Notes: generated from the sequence alone by a model not told the origin. Positions 51,739-61,349 are shown, counted from the stretch's first letter. The stretch: DNA of 64,000 bases from Anaerovibrio sp. RM50 (GCF_000622005.1 NZ_JHWV01000012.1:1-64000), one strand, 5' to 3'. Made by a program: numbers and translations.

Positions 51739-53079
51739 TTACTTTGCATTAACTACTGCTGTAATCATCATGGCCATGCCGTTAAGGGGAACCTGCTGCA
51801 TAACAGCGCCCTTTTCATAGGCAACCCTTGGCATGCCGTATACCACGCTGCTGGCCTCATCCTGTCCCAGGGTGACACAGCCCGCCTCGCGCATTTTTAT
51901 CATATATTCGGCGCCGTCCTCTCCCATACCCGTAAGGATAACGCCCATGGCCCGATCCCCCACGTTCTCTGCCACTGACTTAAACAGCACGTTAACTGCC
52001 GGACAGTGGCCGCCATATTTAGGGCCCGGATTAACGTCAAGGGACATGATGCCCCCGACGTTTTTCACCCGCATCTGCTTGTTACCCGGGGCCACATACA
52101 CCCAGTTGGGCTCCAGACGGTCCCCGTCCTCCGCCTCCTTAACATTAATGACGCACTCATTGTTAAGGCGGTCGGAAAACAGCTTGGAAAACATTGGCGG
52201 TATATGCTGCACAATGACAATGGGCGGCAAATTGGGCTTAAGCTCCCGCAAAATCTTGGACAGGGCCTCTGTACCACCTGTGGAGGCGCCTATGGCAATA
52301 AGCTCCACCCTCCTTGGCGGCATGGGCGCTCTCAGAGAACTGAGTGGCACCGACTGGGGCTCCGGCTTGTCGCTTTTCAGCTGCTTGGCAATTTCCTTCA
52401 TGGCATTCATGTTGGAAACCACCTTGTTAAGATGCTGGGAAACCTGCTCATGACTGCCATAATTGCTGAACAGTGGCTTCACCACTGATCTGGCAGCTGG
52501 CTGAGATGGGTGCAGTGGGTCAGCAGCTGAAGCCGATGGTGACGATGAGGCCGACTGTGGCGGCTGGGCTGTCTGTGACGGCCTATCTGTCTGACTTTGC
52601 GGCTGTACTGGCTCACTCTTTGGTTCAGCCTTCGGTTCAGGAGGTGTATCAGATGAAGCCACAGCCCCCTGGCTTTCCGCAATACGCATATCCTCATGCT
52701 TCTTGGCCAAAAGCACCTGCTCTGCCACTTTTTTCATAAAGTCCCCGCTGCCCAGTGTCATAGAAGGCTTTTCAATAAAGGAAAAGGCTCCCGCCTCCAG
52801 GGCAAGGTTCTTGTAAGCAGGGCGTGAGCTGAGAACCACCGTAGGCAAAGCATACTGAACAATAAGGCGGCGCAGAAACTCAATGCCGTTCATCTTTGGC
52901 ATTTCCACGTCCAAAATCATAACATCCGGGTCAAAGGACAAAATCTTGTCCCTTGCCTCAAATGGATTTTCAGCCCGCTCCACTTCAATATCGCCTGTAA
53001 TATTGGATGCCAGGCCTCTGGCCAGGGCTTCCCTAAAAAACAGAGAATCATCCACAATAAGAATTTTCAGGTCACTCAT
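51739..53079 (-). CDS. cheB: Chemotaxis protein-glutamate methylesterase CheB
   Basis: This 446-residue protein has a receiver with D57 (VMILDVEMPKMNG) and a C-terminal methylesterase domain (about 255-446) with S266 in GASTGGTEAL, His in QHIPPMF and Asp in GMGEDGAEYM. It removes methyl groups from receptors. The linker of about 100 residues (135-240) is rich in Pro, Ser and Gln and much longer than usual. ATG overlaps the cheR stop (ATGA), so they are translationally coupled. Confidence 0.95.
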   Translation of the reverse strand: MSDLKILIVDDSLFFREALARGLASNITGDIEVERAENPFEARDKILSFDPDVMILDVEMPKMNGIEFLRRLIVQYALPTVVLSSRPAYKNLALEAGAFSFIEKPSMTLGSGDFMKKVAEQVLLAKKHEDMRIAESQGAVASSDTPPEPKAEPKSEPVQPQSQTDRPSQTAQPPQSASSSPSASAADPLHPSQPAARSVVKPLFSNYGSHEQVSQHLNKVVSNMNAMKEIAKQLKSDKPEPQSVPLSSLRAPMPPRRVELIAIGASTGGTEALSKILRELKPNLPPIVIVQHIPPMFSKLFSDRLNNECVINVKEAEDGDRLEPNWVYVAPGNKQMRVKNVGGIMSLDVNPGPKYGGHCPAVNVLFKSVAENVGDRAMGVILTGMGEDGAEYMIKMREAGCVTLGQDEASSVVYGMPRVAYEKGAVMQQVPLNGMAMMITAVVNAK

Positions 53080-53903
53080 GTGAACGCTCCCTTCTTTCTG
53101 TAAATGGACGGCATAACATACTCAAAACCGCTTTTATGCCTGTCAATAACCTCGGAATGACCAATAAAGAGGTAACCACCCGGCTCCAGAAAATCGGAGA
53201 ATTTCTGAACCAGGCTGTCCCTTGTGGGACCATCAAAGTATATCATAACATTTCTGCAAAAAATTACATGAAAAGGTCTTTTAAATGGAAAAACAGGGGT
53301 CATGAGATTAAAACGACGGAACAGCACCTTTTGGCGCAGCTTGTCCACCACCTGATAATTTCCGTCAAGGGTGCGGTGAAAATAGCTGTTCTGCCACAAT
53401 GCGGGAAGAGTCTTTACAGATTCCGCCGCATAAATGCCCTCTTTCCCCTTTGCCAGCACATCTTTGGAGAGATCAGTGGCCAGAAGGGTGGTTTCCCAGC
53501 CCGGCATGGAGCCGAAATGGTCCTCCAGCATCATGGCCAGAGTATATGCCTCCTCCCCAGTGGAGGAAGCGGCACACCAAGTCCTTACATCCCCATCACG
53601 GATAGAGCTCTCCAGATAGGGCAAAACCTCTTTTTCATAGAAGGAAAAATGATCCGGCTCCCGCATGAAGAAGGTATGATGGGTGGTTATCGCCTCAGCC
53701 AGCATGGCCAGACCCTTGCCGGATTTATCCTCCCTGATATATTTCAGAAAGGCCTCGTCACTGGCCAGCTCTGGTCTGCCAATATTATCGTTTTTCAGTT
53801 TAAATAAACGGCTCTCCAGAAGGGCCTTCTTCTCCGGTGGCAGCTGAATACCAAAATTCTGTGTCACCAAAGCAGCAAACTGCTGGAACAAGGACTGGTT
53901 CAT
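53076..53903 (-). CDS. cheR: Chemotaxis protein methyltransferase CheR
   Basis: This 275-residue protein has the CheR N-terminal helical domain and SAM-dependent methyltransferase domain: ITTHHTFFMREPDHFSFYEK, WCAASSTGEEAYTLAMML, FHVIFCRNVMIYFD and GGYLFIGHSE. It methylates glutamates on the receptor encoded just upstream. The stop overlaps cheB by four bases. Confidence 0.95.
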   Translation of the reverse strand: MNQSLFQQFAALVTQNFGIQLPPEKKALLESRLFKLKNDNIGRPELASDEAFLKYIREDKSGKGLAMLAEAITTHHTFFMREPDHFSFYEKEVLPYLESSIRDGDVRTWCAASSTGEEAYTLAMMLEDHFGSMPGWETTLLATDLSKDVLAKGKEGIYAAESVKTLPALWQNSYFHRTLDGNYQVVDKLRQKVLFRRFNLMTPVFPFKRPFHVIFCRNVMIYFDGPTRDSLVQKFSDFLEPGGYLFIGHSEVIDRHKSGFEYVMPSIYRKKGAFT

Positions 53904-53941
53904 ATCTGGGTTCTCTCCAAAGTCTCGTATGTTTTGGTTAA

Positions 53942-55687
53942 TCAGTATTTACCGAAACCCTCATCATCAGTAAGGGCAATAGTCTTTGGCTTTACCCCCG
54001 GGGCTGCCGGGGTAACCATAGGCTTTACATCCTGTTTTACGGCACTGAAACGCACCTCTGATTCCGCAGGCTTCTCAGGATATACTGGCACAGCCTTTGG
54101 CATATCAGTATTTCTGTAGTTCACCACGGAGGAGCTTAATTTGAAATGTCTTACCCGCTCTCTCATGCGGTCAGCCTGGGCACTGAGCTGCTGGCTGGCA
54201 GAGGCAGATTCCTCAGAGGTGGCAGAATTGGACTGAACCACCTGGGAAACCTGATTAACCCCCTGATTTATCTGGTCAATGGCCAGCTTCTGCTCATTGG
54301 ATGCCTTGGCAATGCCCTCTACAATATCCGCCACATCAGCCACGTTCTCCACAATGGTGCCAAGGACTTCGGCAGTCTTGTTGGCAATTGTGCGGCCCAC
54401 ATTCACCTTCTCAATGGAGCCCTCAATCATATCTGTGGTTTCCTTGGCGGCCTTGGCACTTCTGGCAGCCAGATTACGGACCTCCTCAGCCACTACGGCA
54501 AAGCCCTTGCCGTGCTGGCCGGCCCGGGCAGCCTCAACGGCTGCATTAAGGGCCAGTATGTTGGTCTGGAAGGCTATTTCGTCAATAACCTTAATTATCT
54601 TGGAAATATTATTGGAAGAATTATTGATATCCTCCATGGCGTTGAGCATGGACTTCATATCCTCATTGCCCTGCTCCGCATGGGTGCGGCAATTAATGGT
54701 AAGATTATTGGCCCGCTCGGCGTTTTCTGCATTGCTGGCAGTCTGGGAGGCTATTTCGCTGATGGAAGCGGACAGCTCCTCCACAGAGGCCGCCTGCTCA
54801 GTGGCACCCTGGGAAAGGCCCATGCTGGCATCGGATACATTCTTGGCTCCCGCTGCCACCTGGTCTGCCACATTGTGAATATCAGAAACTGCTTCGTGAA
54901 CCCGCTGACGCATAATCTCGAAATTGGCCGCTGCATCACCCAGCTCATCCCCAGTGCTGGTCTGAACCTCAGTAACCAGATCACCATCAGCAATACGGGC
55001 AGCAGCATTTCCCAGCTCCTTTAAACGGGAGGACAGATCTCTGGAAAAATATACCCCTGCTGCCAGTGAAATGAGAATAAGAACAGCAGCCACCACAATA
55101 TTGGCAAAAATGCTGCTTCTGTTTTCATCAGCGATTTTTACCACTTTCTGGGAAGCGGCTTCCTCACCCATATCAGCGATGCCCTTCACATCGGCATAAA
55201 GCTTTTCCGCAAGCTTCTCCTGCTTGGCCATATCGCTGTTAATGATCTCCATATCAACAAATACTGTGTCGTCCAGCATTTTCTTTACTGTGGCAGCGGT
55301 GCTGGTCTTATAGGCCTCATAATCCTTCTGGATAGCTGCCATCATCTGCTTTGCTTCCTGGCTCTGGGCCATGGAATTCAGTTCTCCCATATCCTTGTCG
55401 CATTCCCCAAGGGCCTGCTTCATTTTAGCATAGGAGGCCTGAATGGCGCTATTATCGGTTTTGTCCATTGCCACAAGGTAATTGATGCGGGCCGCATTGA
55501 GATGCATGCCCATGGAATTGGCGCAAACTGCCGCCCTGGTATCCATCTTAATGAGGTTGTCGTATTTTGCAGCAGTATCCACGGTGTTGGAAATGCCGTG
55601 CCACGAAACCGCCACAATCATCAATTCAAGAACAACCACCAATGTTATTAGCTTGGCACCTATAGTAAGATTTTTGAAAAACATCAT
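53942..55687 (-). CDS. Methyl-accepting chemotaxis protein
   Basis: This 581-residue receptor has TM1 (about 9-28), a four-helix-bundle periplasmic domain of about 160 residues, TM2 (about 190-212), HAMP, and a signalling domain with the conserved hairpin tip IAFQTNILALNAAVEAARAGQHGKGFAVVAEEVR (core: DEIAFQTNILALNAAVEAAR). A C-terminal tail of about 60 residues is rich in Pro/Val/Lys. The ligand is unknown. It lies two bases after cheW, inside the operon, and is probably the dedicated receptor. Confidence 0.93.
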   Translation of the reverse strand: MMFFKNLTIGAKLITLVVVLELMIVAVSWHGISNTVDTAAKYDNLIKMDTRAAVCANSMGMHLNAARINYLVAMDKTDNSAIQASYAKMKQALGECDKDMGELNSMAQSQEAKQMMAAIQKDYEAYKTSTAATVKKMLDDTVFVDMEIINSDMAKQEKLAEKLYADVKGIADMGEEAASQKVVKIADENRSSIFANIVVAAVLILISLAAGVYFSRDLSSRLKELGNAAARIADGDLVTEVQTSTGDELGDAAANFEIMRQRVHEAVSDIHNVADQVAAGAKNVSDASMGLSQGATEQAASVEELSASISEIASQTASNAENAERANNLTINCRTHAEQGNEDMKSMLNAMEDINNSSNNISKIIKVIDEIAFQTNILALNAAVEAARAGQHGKGFAVVAEEVRNLAARSAKAAKETTDMIEGSIEKVNVGRTIANKTAEVLGTIVENVADVADIVEGIAKASNEQKLAIDQINQGVNQVSQVVQSNSATSEESASASQQLSAQADRMRERVRHFKLSSSVVNYRNTDMPKAVPVYPEKPAESEVRFSAVKQDVKPMVTPAAPGVKPKTIALTDDEGFGKY

Positions 55688-55688
55688 A

Positions 55689-56201
55689 TCAAGTTGCCTC
55701 CTCGCTGGTTTCCTCTGCGCTCATGTCGTCAAACAGACTCTGGTCATCCTCGCTGAAAAGCTTCATCCAGTCAAGGAGTAATACAACTCCCTCACCGATC
55801 TTGCCAATACTGCGAATGTACTTGTTCTGGGAGGCCTTCAGATCCGGTGGCGGCACCACGTTCTTCTCAGGAATGGTAAGTACCTCAGATACACCATCCA
55901 CAATAAGTCCGATTAACACATCGTTCACATCAATTACAATAACACAGGTCCTGTCGGAATACTCCTTCCCTGGTCTCCTGAATCTGAGATGCATATCCAC
56001 CACGGGAATAATCTTTCCCCTGAGATTGATAATGCCCTTGACGTATTCCGGCACCTCGGGCACCACAGTAATCTTCTGAATACCGATAATTTCAATTACA
56101 ACCTTAATATCTATGCCATAAACTTCATTGCCCAAAGTAAAAGTGAGATATTTGTCCTTTTGGGTGTCCTCGTCTTCCATTAACAGCTTGTCATCTTCCA
56201 C
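55689..56201 (-). CDS. cheW: Chemotaxis coupling protein CheW
   Basis: This 170-residue protein has the CheW beta-barrel: YLTFTLGNEVYGIDIKVVIE, VPEYVKGIINLRGKIIPVVD and VIDVNDVLIGLIVDGVSEVL. An acidic tail of about 20 residues follows the fold. It links the receptor to CheA. It is placed between cheA and the mcp gene. Confidence 0.95.
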   Translation of the reverse strand: MEDDKLLMEDEDTQKDKYLTFTLGNEVYGIDIKVVIEIIGIQKITVVPEVPEYVKGIINLRGKIIPVVDMHLRFRRPGKEYSDRTCVIVIDVNDVLIGLIVDGVSEVLTIPEKNVVPPPDLKASQNKYIRSIGKIGEGVVLLLDWMKLFSEDDQSLFDDMSAEETSEEAT

Positions 56202-56222
56202 GATTATTCCTCCCTTAGTGCA

Positions 56223-58379
56223 CTAGTCAAATATAATATTATGCACCTGCTGCGGATCAATAATCAGGCTGATGCTGCCATCTCCAAGCAAGGTACAACC
56301 ACTGATGCCGGTGGTTTTCATCATGCGGCTGATGTATTTTGGAACAGGCTTAACCACGATCTCCTGTACTCCAAGAAGTTCATCTGCCAGCACCCCAAAC
56401 CGTGCCTCCCCGGCCTCCAGAAGCAGCAATATACCATCTGTAGGCTCGTGAATTGCATCAGGAATATCATACATATCGTAAAGTCTCACCACAGGACAGC
56501 AATTGCCCTGGACCATAATCATTTCGGAGCCGTCCGGGTCCTTGAAAATGGCCCCCTCCTCCGGGCGGAAGGAACGGCTAATATAATTTATCGGAACCGT
56601 AAAGCGGGACCCGCCAACGGATACAGACATGCCCTCAATAATGGCCAGCGTTAGAGGAATCTTGATGGTGGTGGTACTGCCAAGACCAGGCTCGCTATCA
56701 ACAATGACCTTGCCCCCAAGTGACTTAATATTGGAAACCACCACGTCCATGCCCACGCCGCGGCCGGAAAATTCAGTAACCGCTTCCTTGGTGGAAAAGC
56801 CCGGGGCGAAGATAAAGGAGTAGATTTCCCGATCTGTAAGCTCCGACTCCGGCTTGGTAAGAATGCCATTTTTACGGGCTCTTTCAAGGATTTTTTCCTT
56901 GTTGAGGCCGCCGCCGTCGTCCTTTATCTTAATAACTACCTCACCGCCGGCATTTTCAGCAGAGAGAATAACTGTGCCCGTTTCCTCCTTCCCCGCATCA
57001 ACACGTACATCCGGCATTTCAATACCGTGGTCAACGGAGTTTCTGACTATATGCATCAATGGGTCGGAAATATGCTCGTTGATGTTCTTGTCCACCTCGG
57101 TGGACTCACCAACCAGCACCAGACGGGCCTTCTTCCCCAGCTTCTTGGTCATATCACGGACAATGCGGTTCATCTTCTTGAAGGTTCCCTCCAACGGAAC
57201 CATACGAAGGGCCATAACGCTGTCCTGGAGCTCCCCGTTAATCTTGTGAAGCTGACGGGCAGCCTTTGAGAAATTGTCCAGCTCCATGCCCTTTAAATCA
57301 GGATTCTGGGTCACCATGGCCTCAGCAATTACCATTTCACCCACCAGATCCATGAGCTTGTCCAGCTTGTCAACCCGCACCGTAATCATCTGTGCCCCTT
57401 CGCCGCCCTTGGCCGGAACAGGTCTGGCTGCAGGTGTCAGATCCCGCTGAACAGGCGGCATCTCCGGCTTAATAGGCTCAGAATTTTCCAGGGCCGTAAT
57501 GGCTATGGTTTCCTGGGATGGCCAATATTCCAGCTCGCCGACATTGGCCACTTCCTTTATTTCCAATTTTTCAAGGAAAATAGTCTGGTCCAGCTCCGCC
57601 TTTACAGCGTCCTTCTCCATATCCGTTACGAAGAACAGGCGGAAGCCCATATTGCGGATAGTATCAGTGGCGGACTCGTCCTCCAATATCTTTTCCGGCA
57701 GATAGTGAAGCTCCGTCACCTTTTCCTTCAGATTGTTTACTACGCCAAAGGCTCGTACTTCCTCCATTTCACAGCCCGGCTGGAAGAAAACTGTGGCCTC
57801 AAAAACGTGCTTGGCCCCCTTAGGCGTGCCCTCCTCCACGGGAGCAGGCTTGGAAGGCTTGGCGGCACCGATATAATATTGCTGTTTCTTTTCAGGCTCC
57901 GGAGCTGGGGCATCTCCCCCGGCCCCATCGGCTTTCTTGGCATTTTTCACCTTCCGCAAATCAATATCCGGATCATGGCCGTTGTCCAGCTTCATATTCC
58001 TGAGGAAATCCTTGGTGTAATTACGCAGCTCCTCGCTGCTCATATCAGGAGTACCGCCCGCATCCAGCTTTTCCATTTCAATGCGCATGAAATCAACGGC
58101 ATTCAGCACAATGTCGGTAATGGCAGTGGCGTCCACCTTTTGGGGTTTAAGCTCTCTAATGTAGAAGAAAATATCCTCTACAGAATGGGCCAATGTCGAA
58201 ACCTGGTCGAACATCATCATGGCCGCTGAGCCCTTAATAGTATGCATGGCACGGAAGATTTCGTTGACGTCTTCCTCACTGAAACCGCCCTGCTCCTCAC
58301 TGCCGAGAGCAATCTGTTCCAGCTGTTCCAGGAACTGCCTGGTCTCAAATATGAAGACCTCAACCATAGGCTCTGCCAT
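56223..58379 (-). CDS. cheA: Chemotaxis histidine kinase CheA
   Basis: The ATG at 58379 (MAEPMVEVFIFETRQFLEQL) is chosen, with AGGAG eight bases upstream. The 718-residue protein has P1 with phospho-acceptor H46 (RAMHTIKGSAAMM), a P2-like domain (about 190-270), P3 dimerisation (ITVRVDKLDKLMDLVGEMVI), P4 HATPase (HIVRNSVDHGIE, IKDDGGGLN, GRGVGMDVV) and P5 CheW-like region. It is first in a seven-gene minus-strand unit: cheA, cheW, mcp, cheR, cheB, PAS kinase, receiver. No cheC, cheD, cheX or fli genes are present, so it may control something other than flagella. Confidence 0.95.
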   Translation of the reverse strand: MAEPMVEVFIFETRQFLEQLEQIALGSEEQGGFSEEDVNEIFRAMHTIKGSAAMMMFDQVSTLAHSVEDIFFYIRELKPQKVDATAITDIVLNAVDFMRIEMEKLDAGGTPDMSSEELRNYTKDFLRNMKLDNGHDPDIDLRKVKNAKKADGAGGDAPAPEPEKKQQYYIGAAKPSKPAPVEEGTPKGAKHVFEATVFFQPGCEMEEVRAFGVVNNLKEKVTELHYLPEKILEDESATDTIRNMGFRLFFVTDMEKDAVKAELDQTIFLEKLEIKEVANVGELEYWPSQETIAITALENSEPIKPEMPPVQRDLTPAARPVPAKGGEGAQMITVRVDKLDKLMDLVGEMVIAEAMVTQNPDLKGMELDNFSKAARQLHKINGELQDSVMALRMVPLEGTFKKMNRIVRDMTKKLGKKARLVLVGESTEVDKNINEHISDPLMHIVRNSVDHGIEMPDVRVDAGKEETGTVILSAENAGGEVVIKIKDDGGGLNKEKILERARKNGILTKPESELTDREIYSFIFAPGFSTKEAVTEFSGRGVGMDVVVSNIKSLGGKVIVDSEPGLGSTTTIKIPLTLAIIEGMSVSVGGSRFTVPINYISRSFRPEEGAIFKDPDGSEMIMVQGNCCPVVRLYDMYDIPDAIHEPTDGILLLLEAGEARFGVLADELLGVQEIVVKPVPKYISRMMKTTGISGCTLLGDGSISLIIDPQQVHNIIFD

Positions 58380-58532
58380 ACACATCACTCCTATCTATAG
58401 ATTATTGACCTTCACATATTTCATATCAAAATTCCATATAATAATCCGACGGGACAAACTTTTAGCATGTTTCTATTATTCACTACGAACCCCTATAATT
58501 CCTGCCTGCAGATATATTTTTTGGAAAATTTG

Positions 58533-58558
58533 GGCGATAGCTGTATAATTTTTTTAGA
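58533..58558 (+). promoter_or_regulatory. Promoter region of the asparaginase gene
   Basis: TATAAT lies about 45 bases above the ATG, preceded by TTGGAAAATTTGGGC; a GGAAAATTT block like those at 24633 and 30733. The spacing is not standard. Confidence 0.35.
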
Positions 58559-58600
58559 AATAAAAAATCCGTTGCGGGAGAAGAAGGAGAGTATAGCCAA

Positions 58601-59563
58601 ATGAAGAAAATTTTGCTCATTGCCACCGGTGGAACAATAGCCTCAGTGGAGACAGAAGACGGCATGATGCCGGGCCTTGACGGCAAAGCCCTTATTGAGC
58701 GGGTACCAGCCCTTAAAGAAATCTGTGAAATCGATACATTGGAGCTGATGCAGCTGGACAGCACCAACATCCAGCCGGAGCATTGGGCAAAAATGGCCCA
58801 TGCCGTGGAAGACAATTACGATAAATACGACGGCTTCGTCATCAGTCATGGCACGGACACCATGGCCTATACAGCTTCGGCCCTCCACTATATGCTGGAG
58901 AATTTAAAAAAGCCGGTCATACTGACCGGTTCACAGCTTTCACTGACAGAGGAAGGCTCAGACGCCCCGGATAATCTCATTACAGCCTTTACTGCTGCCA
59001 CCAATGATCGTCCCGGAGTATATCTGGCATTTTATGGGCGGCTTATACAGGGAAACGCCGCCAAAAAGCTCCACACGGAGCAATTCTACGCCTTTAAGAG
59101 CATAAATGTCCCTGAAGTTGCTGTTCTAAAAAATGGCAAGCTTGAATATACTGCAGAATACGAAAAATATCTGAAGGTCAATTCTCTTCCTTCCAGCGGC
59201 GATAAACTGAAGGTGCGGGACAAAATTGATACCAGAGTGGCTGTGGTAGATCTGGTTCCCGGCTACAAACAGGAATATTTAAGGGCCATTGTGGACGCAG
59301 GCTGCCGCGGCATTGTCCTGAATGTCTTTGGCTCCGGCGGTATTCCGGGAGAAAACTCCCCGGGGAACCTTCTGCCAGCCATTGACTATGCCATTTCCAA
59401 GGGAGTAAAAATCATCTGCGCCTCCCAGTGCATCAATGACGGTGTAATTATGGACCGCTACGAGGTGGGCGTAACTGCCCTAAAACACGGTGTAATTTCC
59501 GGTGGTCTCCTCACAGTGGAGGCCATGGTGGCAAAAATGATGCTGGAGCTTGGGGAAGCATAA
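58601..59563 (+). CDS. ansA: L-asparaginase (type I)
   Basis: This 320-residue protein has both asparaginase signatures: ATGGTIASVE with T12, and ISHGTDTMAY with T85-D86. A conserved Lys lies further on. There is no signal peptide, so it is cytoplasmic type I. It converts asparagine to aspartate and ammonia. GAGAGT precedes the ATG. It is divergent from cheA and closed by a bidirectional terminator. Confidence 0.93.
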   Translation: MKKILLIATGGTIASVETEDGMMPGLDGKALIERVPALKEICEIDTLELMQLDSTNIQPEHWAKMAHAVEDNYDKYDGFVISHGTDTMAYTASALHYMLENLKKPVILTGSQLSLTEEGSDAPDNLITAFTAATNDRPGVYLAFYGRLIQGNAAKKLHTEQFYAFKSINVPEVAVLKNGKLEYTAEYEKYLKVNSLPSSGDKLKVRDKIDTRVAVVDLVPGYKQEYLRAIVDAGCRGIVLNVFGSGGIPGENSPGNLLPAIDYAISKGVKIICASQCINDGVIMDRYEVGVTALKHGVISGGLLTVEAMVAKMMLELGEA

Positions 59564-59594
59564 ATTCTGACACATATTAAAATTATAAGCGTAC

Positions 59595-59632
59595 AAAAAA
59601 GGCAACGATCAAATGTAAATCGTTGCCTTTAT
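59595..59632. terminator. Bidirectional terminator
   Basis: AAAGGCAACGAT (59598-59609) and ATCGTTGCCTTT (59619-59630) pair perfectly, between convergent genes. Confidence 0.85.
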
Positions 59633-59640
59633 AAATTAAT

Positions 59641-60339
59641 TTAATGTCTCAGAGTGTGCTTGCAGGCCTTCCGCAGTAAATCAAAAATATAATTGATCAG
59701 CTTGTCCCGCACTTTTGAATCCATACCTGCAAATTCTGCCCCAATATAATATTCCGTTTTCTCGTTGCTGTTACCCTCATCAGACTCAGCACATCTTCTT
59801 ACGATGGCCATTTGATTGAGGAATCCTATCCCCGGGATTTCCCCCAATTCCACGGACACCTTTCTGCCAACCACCAAATGCCGGTTCAGCCGGAAACAAA
59901 TACCGCCACCACTTATATCCACTGTGGTGGTGAATATCATTTTCTTCTCCTTCCCCGCATCATCAAAGAGACGGAGCACCATAGGCATCTCAGTTTTCAT
60001 GCGTACAAAGGCTCTGTGCTGTATCTTCTGAACCTTAATGGGCTTGTCAGTATGCCACAGGGGAATGTTTTCATTAACCCGGCGGAGAAAATCAACTGCA
60101 AACCTGTAATAGCTGGTTCCATCGAAAAAGTCACATGTGAGGCTCGTGCCCTGAGGGACTCTTATAGGACATTTATCCTCATCGCAGGGAACAGTCAAAA
60201 CCAGGCCGCCATCGGCGATTTCCTCCAGCTTGCTGGTAAATGCTCTTTCATCATCAGGTAATGAAATATTCAGCTGCTGCCCCATCTTTAAAACAGTCTC
60301 AGTCCTGACAAATATTCCCTGTGGTGTAGTAGTACTCAT
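59641..60339 (-). CDS. PilZ-domain c-di-GMP receptor (YcgR-like)
   Basis: This 232-residue protein has an N-terminal YcgR-like domain (about 1-105) and a C-terminal PilZ domain with the c-di-GMP signature: HRAFVRMKTE (R-x-x-x-R) and TVDISGGGICF (D-x-S-x-x-G). YcgR proteins bind c-di-GMP and slow the flagellar motor. No flagellar gene is in this window, so the target is unknown. The EAL protein at 45-47 kb and the Che operon suggest a motility or surface programme. Confidence 0.9.
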   Translation of the reverse strand: MSTTTPQGIFVRTETVLKMGQQLNISLPDDERAFTSKLEEIADGGLVLTVPCDEDKCPIRVPQGTSLTCDFFDGTSYYRFAVDFLRRVNENIPLWHTDKPIKVQKIQHRAFVRMKTEMPMVLRLFDDAGKEKKMIFTTTVDISGGGICFRLNRHLVVGRKVSVELGEIPGIGFLNQMAIVRRCAESDEGNSNEKTEYYIGAEFAGMDSKVRDKLINYIFDLLRKACKHTLRH

Positions 60340-60828
60340 CTATTCATTACCCCCCCTTTTTTCCTATACAAAAATCTCTCGTATCCATAATGCCATATAT
60401 TTGAAAAATAATCAATAGTCTCCCTTTATCATTAAATAAATCCACATTATATAATGAATTTTGAGTAAATCCGTTAAATTACCAAAAATGATTAAGGAAA
60501 TTCAGAATAATATTGATCCCCAAAGTTTATACTTGGTTGAATTGTATAACTATTTCGCGTGCATTTTGTAGGTAGAAGGTCCCAAGCAAGTTCCTCTTTT
60601 ACATACTTTGATTATGTTATCATAAATCCTGCTGCAAAAATTTAGTTACAAGAATCAAGGATTTACCGCATATTTACTGGTAAATTGGGCATTTAGAAAA
60701 ATTTTAATTAACATTATTAATCATATTGACATTATCAGACGAATTGGATATCATATTGTGCGTAAGTTGTCCAAATTGTTGGCAAAACTTATTCAACATC
60801 AATATTTGAAAGGATCGAGTATTCTCTC
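60340..60828. other. 489-base A/T-rich intergenic region
   Basis: It contains a 27-codon open frame (60488-60571) with no ribosome site, a good promoter at 60726-60754 and no other signal I can support. Confidence 0.5.
60726..60754 (+). promoter_or_regulatory. Promoter of the Panacea-domain gene
   Basis: TTGACA (60726-60731) and TATCAT (60749-60754) are separated by exactly 17 bases; expected start near 60761, giving a 68-base leader. Confidence 0.6.
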
Positions 60829-61227
60829 ATGGATGCAAGGAAAGTCGCGGATTACATCGTAAATAAGTACTATATAAATAACCCTAAACTTCAAAATGTT
60901 CTCTATTTCATTCAGGCCAAATACCTGTTGGAGCTGAAAAAGCCATGCTTTGAGCAGGCCTTGGAGGTGGCCAGCTCCGGCGTAATGGTTTCAGATGTCT
61001 ACAATGAATATAAAGAGCATGAAAGCGGACTTATCCCACATGATGGAGAGGAGATTCCTGACATTGGTGACAGTTCGTTGATCGATGAAGTTGTAAAGCA
61101 GTGCAACAGAAAATCCCTGTCACAGTTAAGGGATATTATTACCAGACAGGATCCTTGGAAGCAGGCCAACAACAATTACGAGTCTGAAATCAGTCTGGAA
61201 TCCATGAAAGCATACTTCGTAAATTAA
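60829..61227 (+). CDS. Panacea/DUF4065 (SocA-like) antitoxin-type protein
   Basis: This 132-residue protein matches the DUF4065/Panacea fold: DARKVADYIVNKYYINNPKL, QNVLYFIQAKYLLELKKPCF, VMVSDVYNEYKEHES, and a C-terminal SLESMKAYF. Panacea domains neutralise diverse toxins encoded next to them, and some act through proteolysis (SocA). The flanking genes (PilZ, MFS) are not toxins, so this is an orphan or serves a non-toxin partner. The ribosome site AAAGGA is 14 bases from the ATG, loose spacing. Confidence 0.8.
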   Translation: MDARKVADYIVNKYYINNPKLQNVLYFIQAKYLLELKKPCFEQALEVASSGVMVSDVYNEYKEHESGLIPHDGEEIPDIGDSSLIDEVVKQCNRKSLSQLRDIITRQDPWKQANNNYESEISLESMKAYFVN

Positions 61228-61349
61228 TATATCAATAAATCACGGCACTTTGCGAAAGCAAGGTGCTGTTTTCACATTTAAGTTGTTTCTGTGCGGCTGT
61301 ATAATAGAGATACAGTTCCACACTACTGGTTATAATCGAGGTGAAATTT

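Noticed and set aside
54146-55024. 292-codon open frame opposite the chemoreceptor
   Set aside because: Antisense shadow of the conserved MCP signalling domain, which biases codons and removes stops on the other strand.
58430-58480. TAAA..CGGATTAT as a flagellar sigma-28 promoter for cheA
   Set aside because: Spacing (about 12 bases) and the -10 part differ from the TAAA-N15-GCCGATAA consensus.
60488-60571. 27-codon ORF upstream of the Panacea gene as its missing toxin
   Set aside because: No ribosome site, it ends before the Panacea promoter, and the peptide lacks a toxin-like feature.
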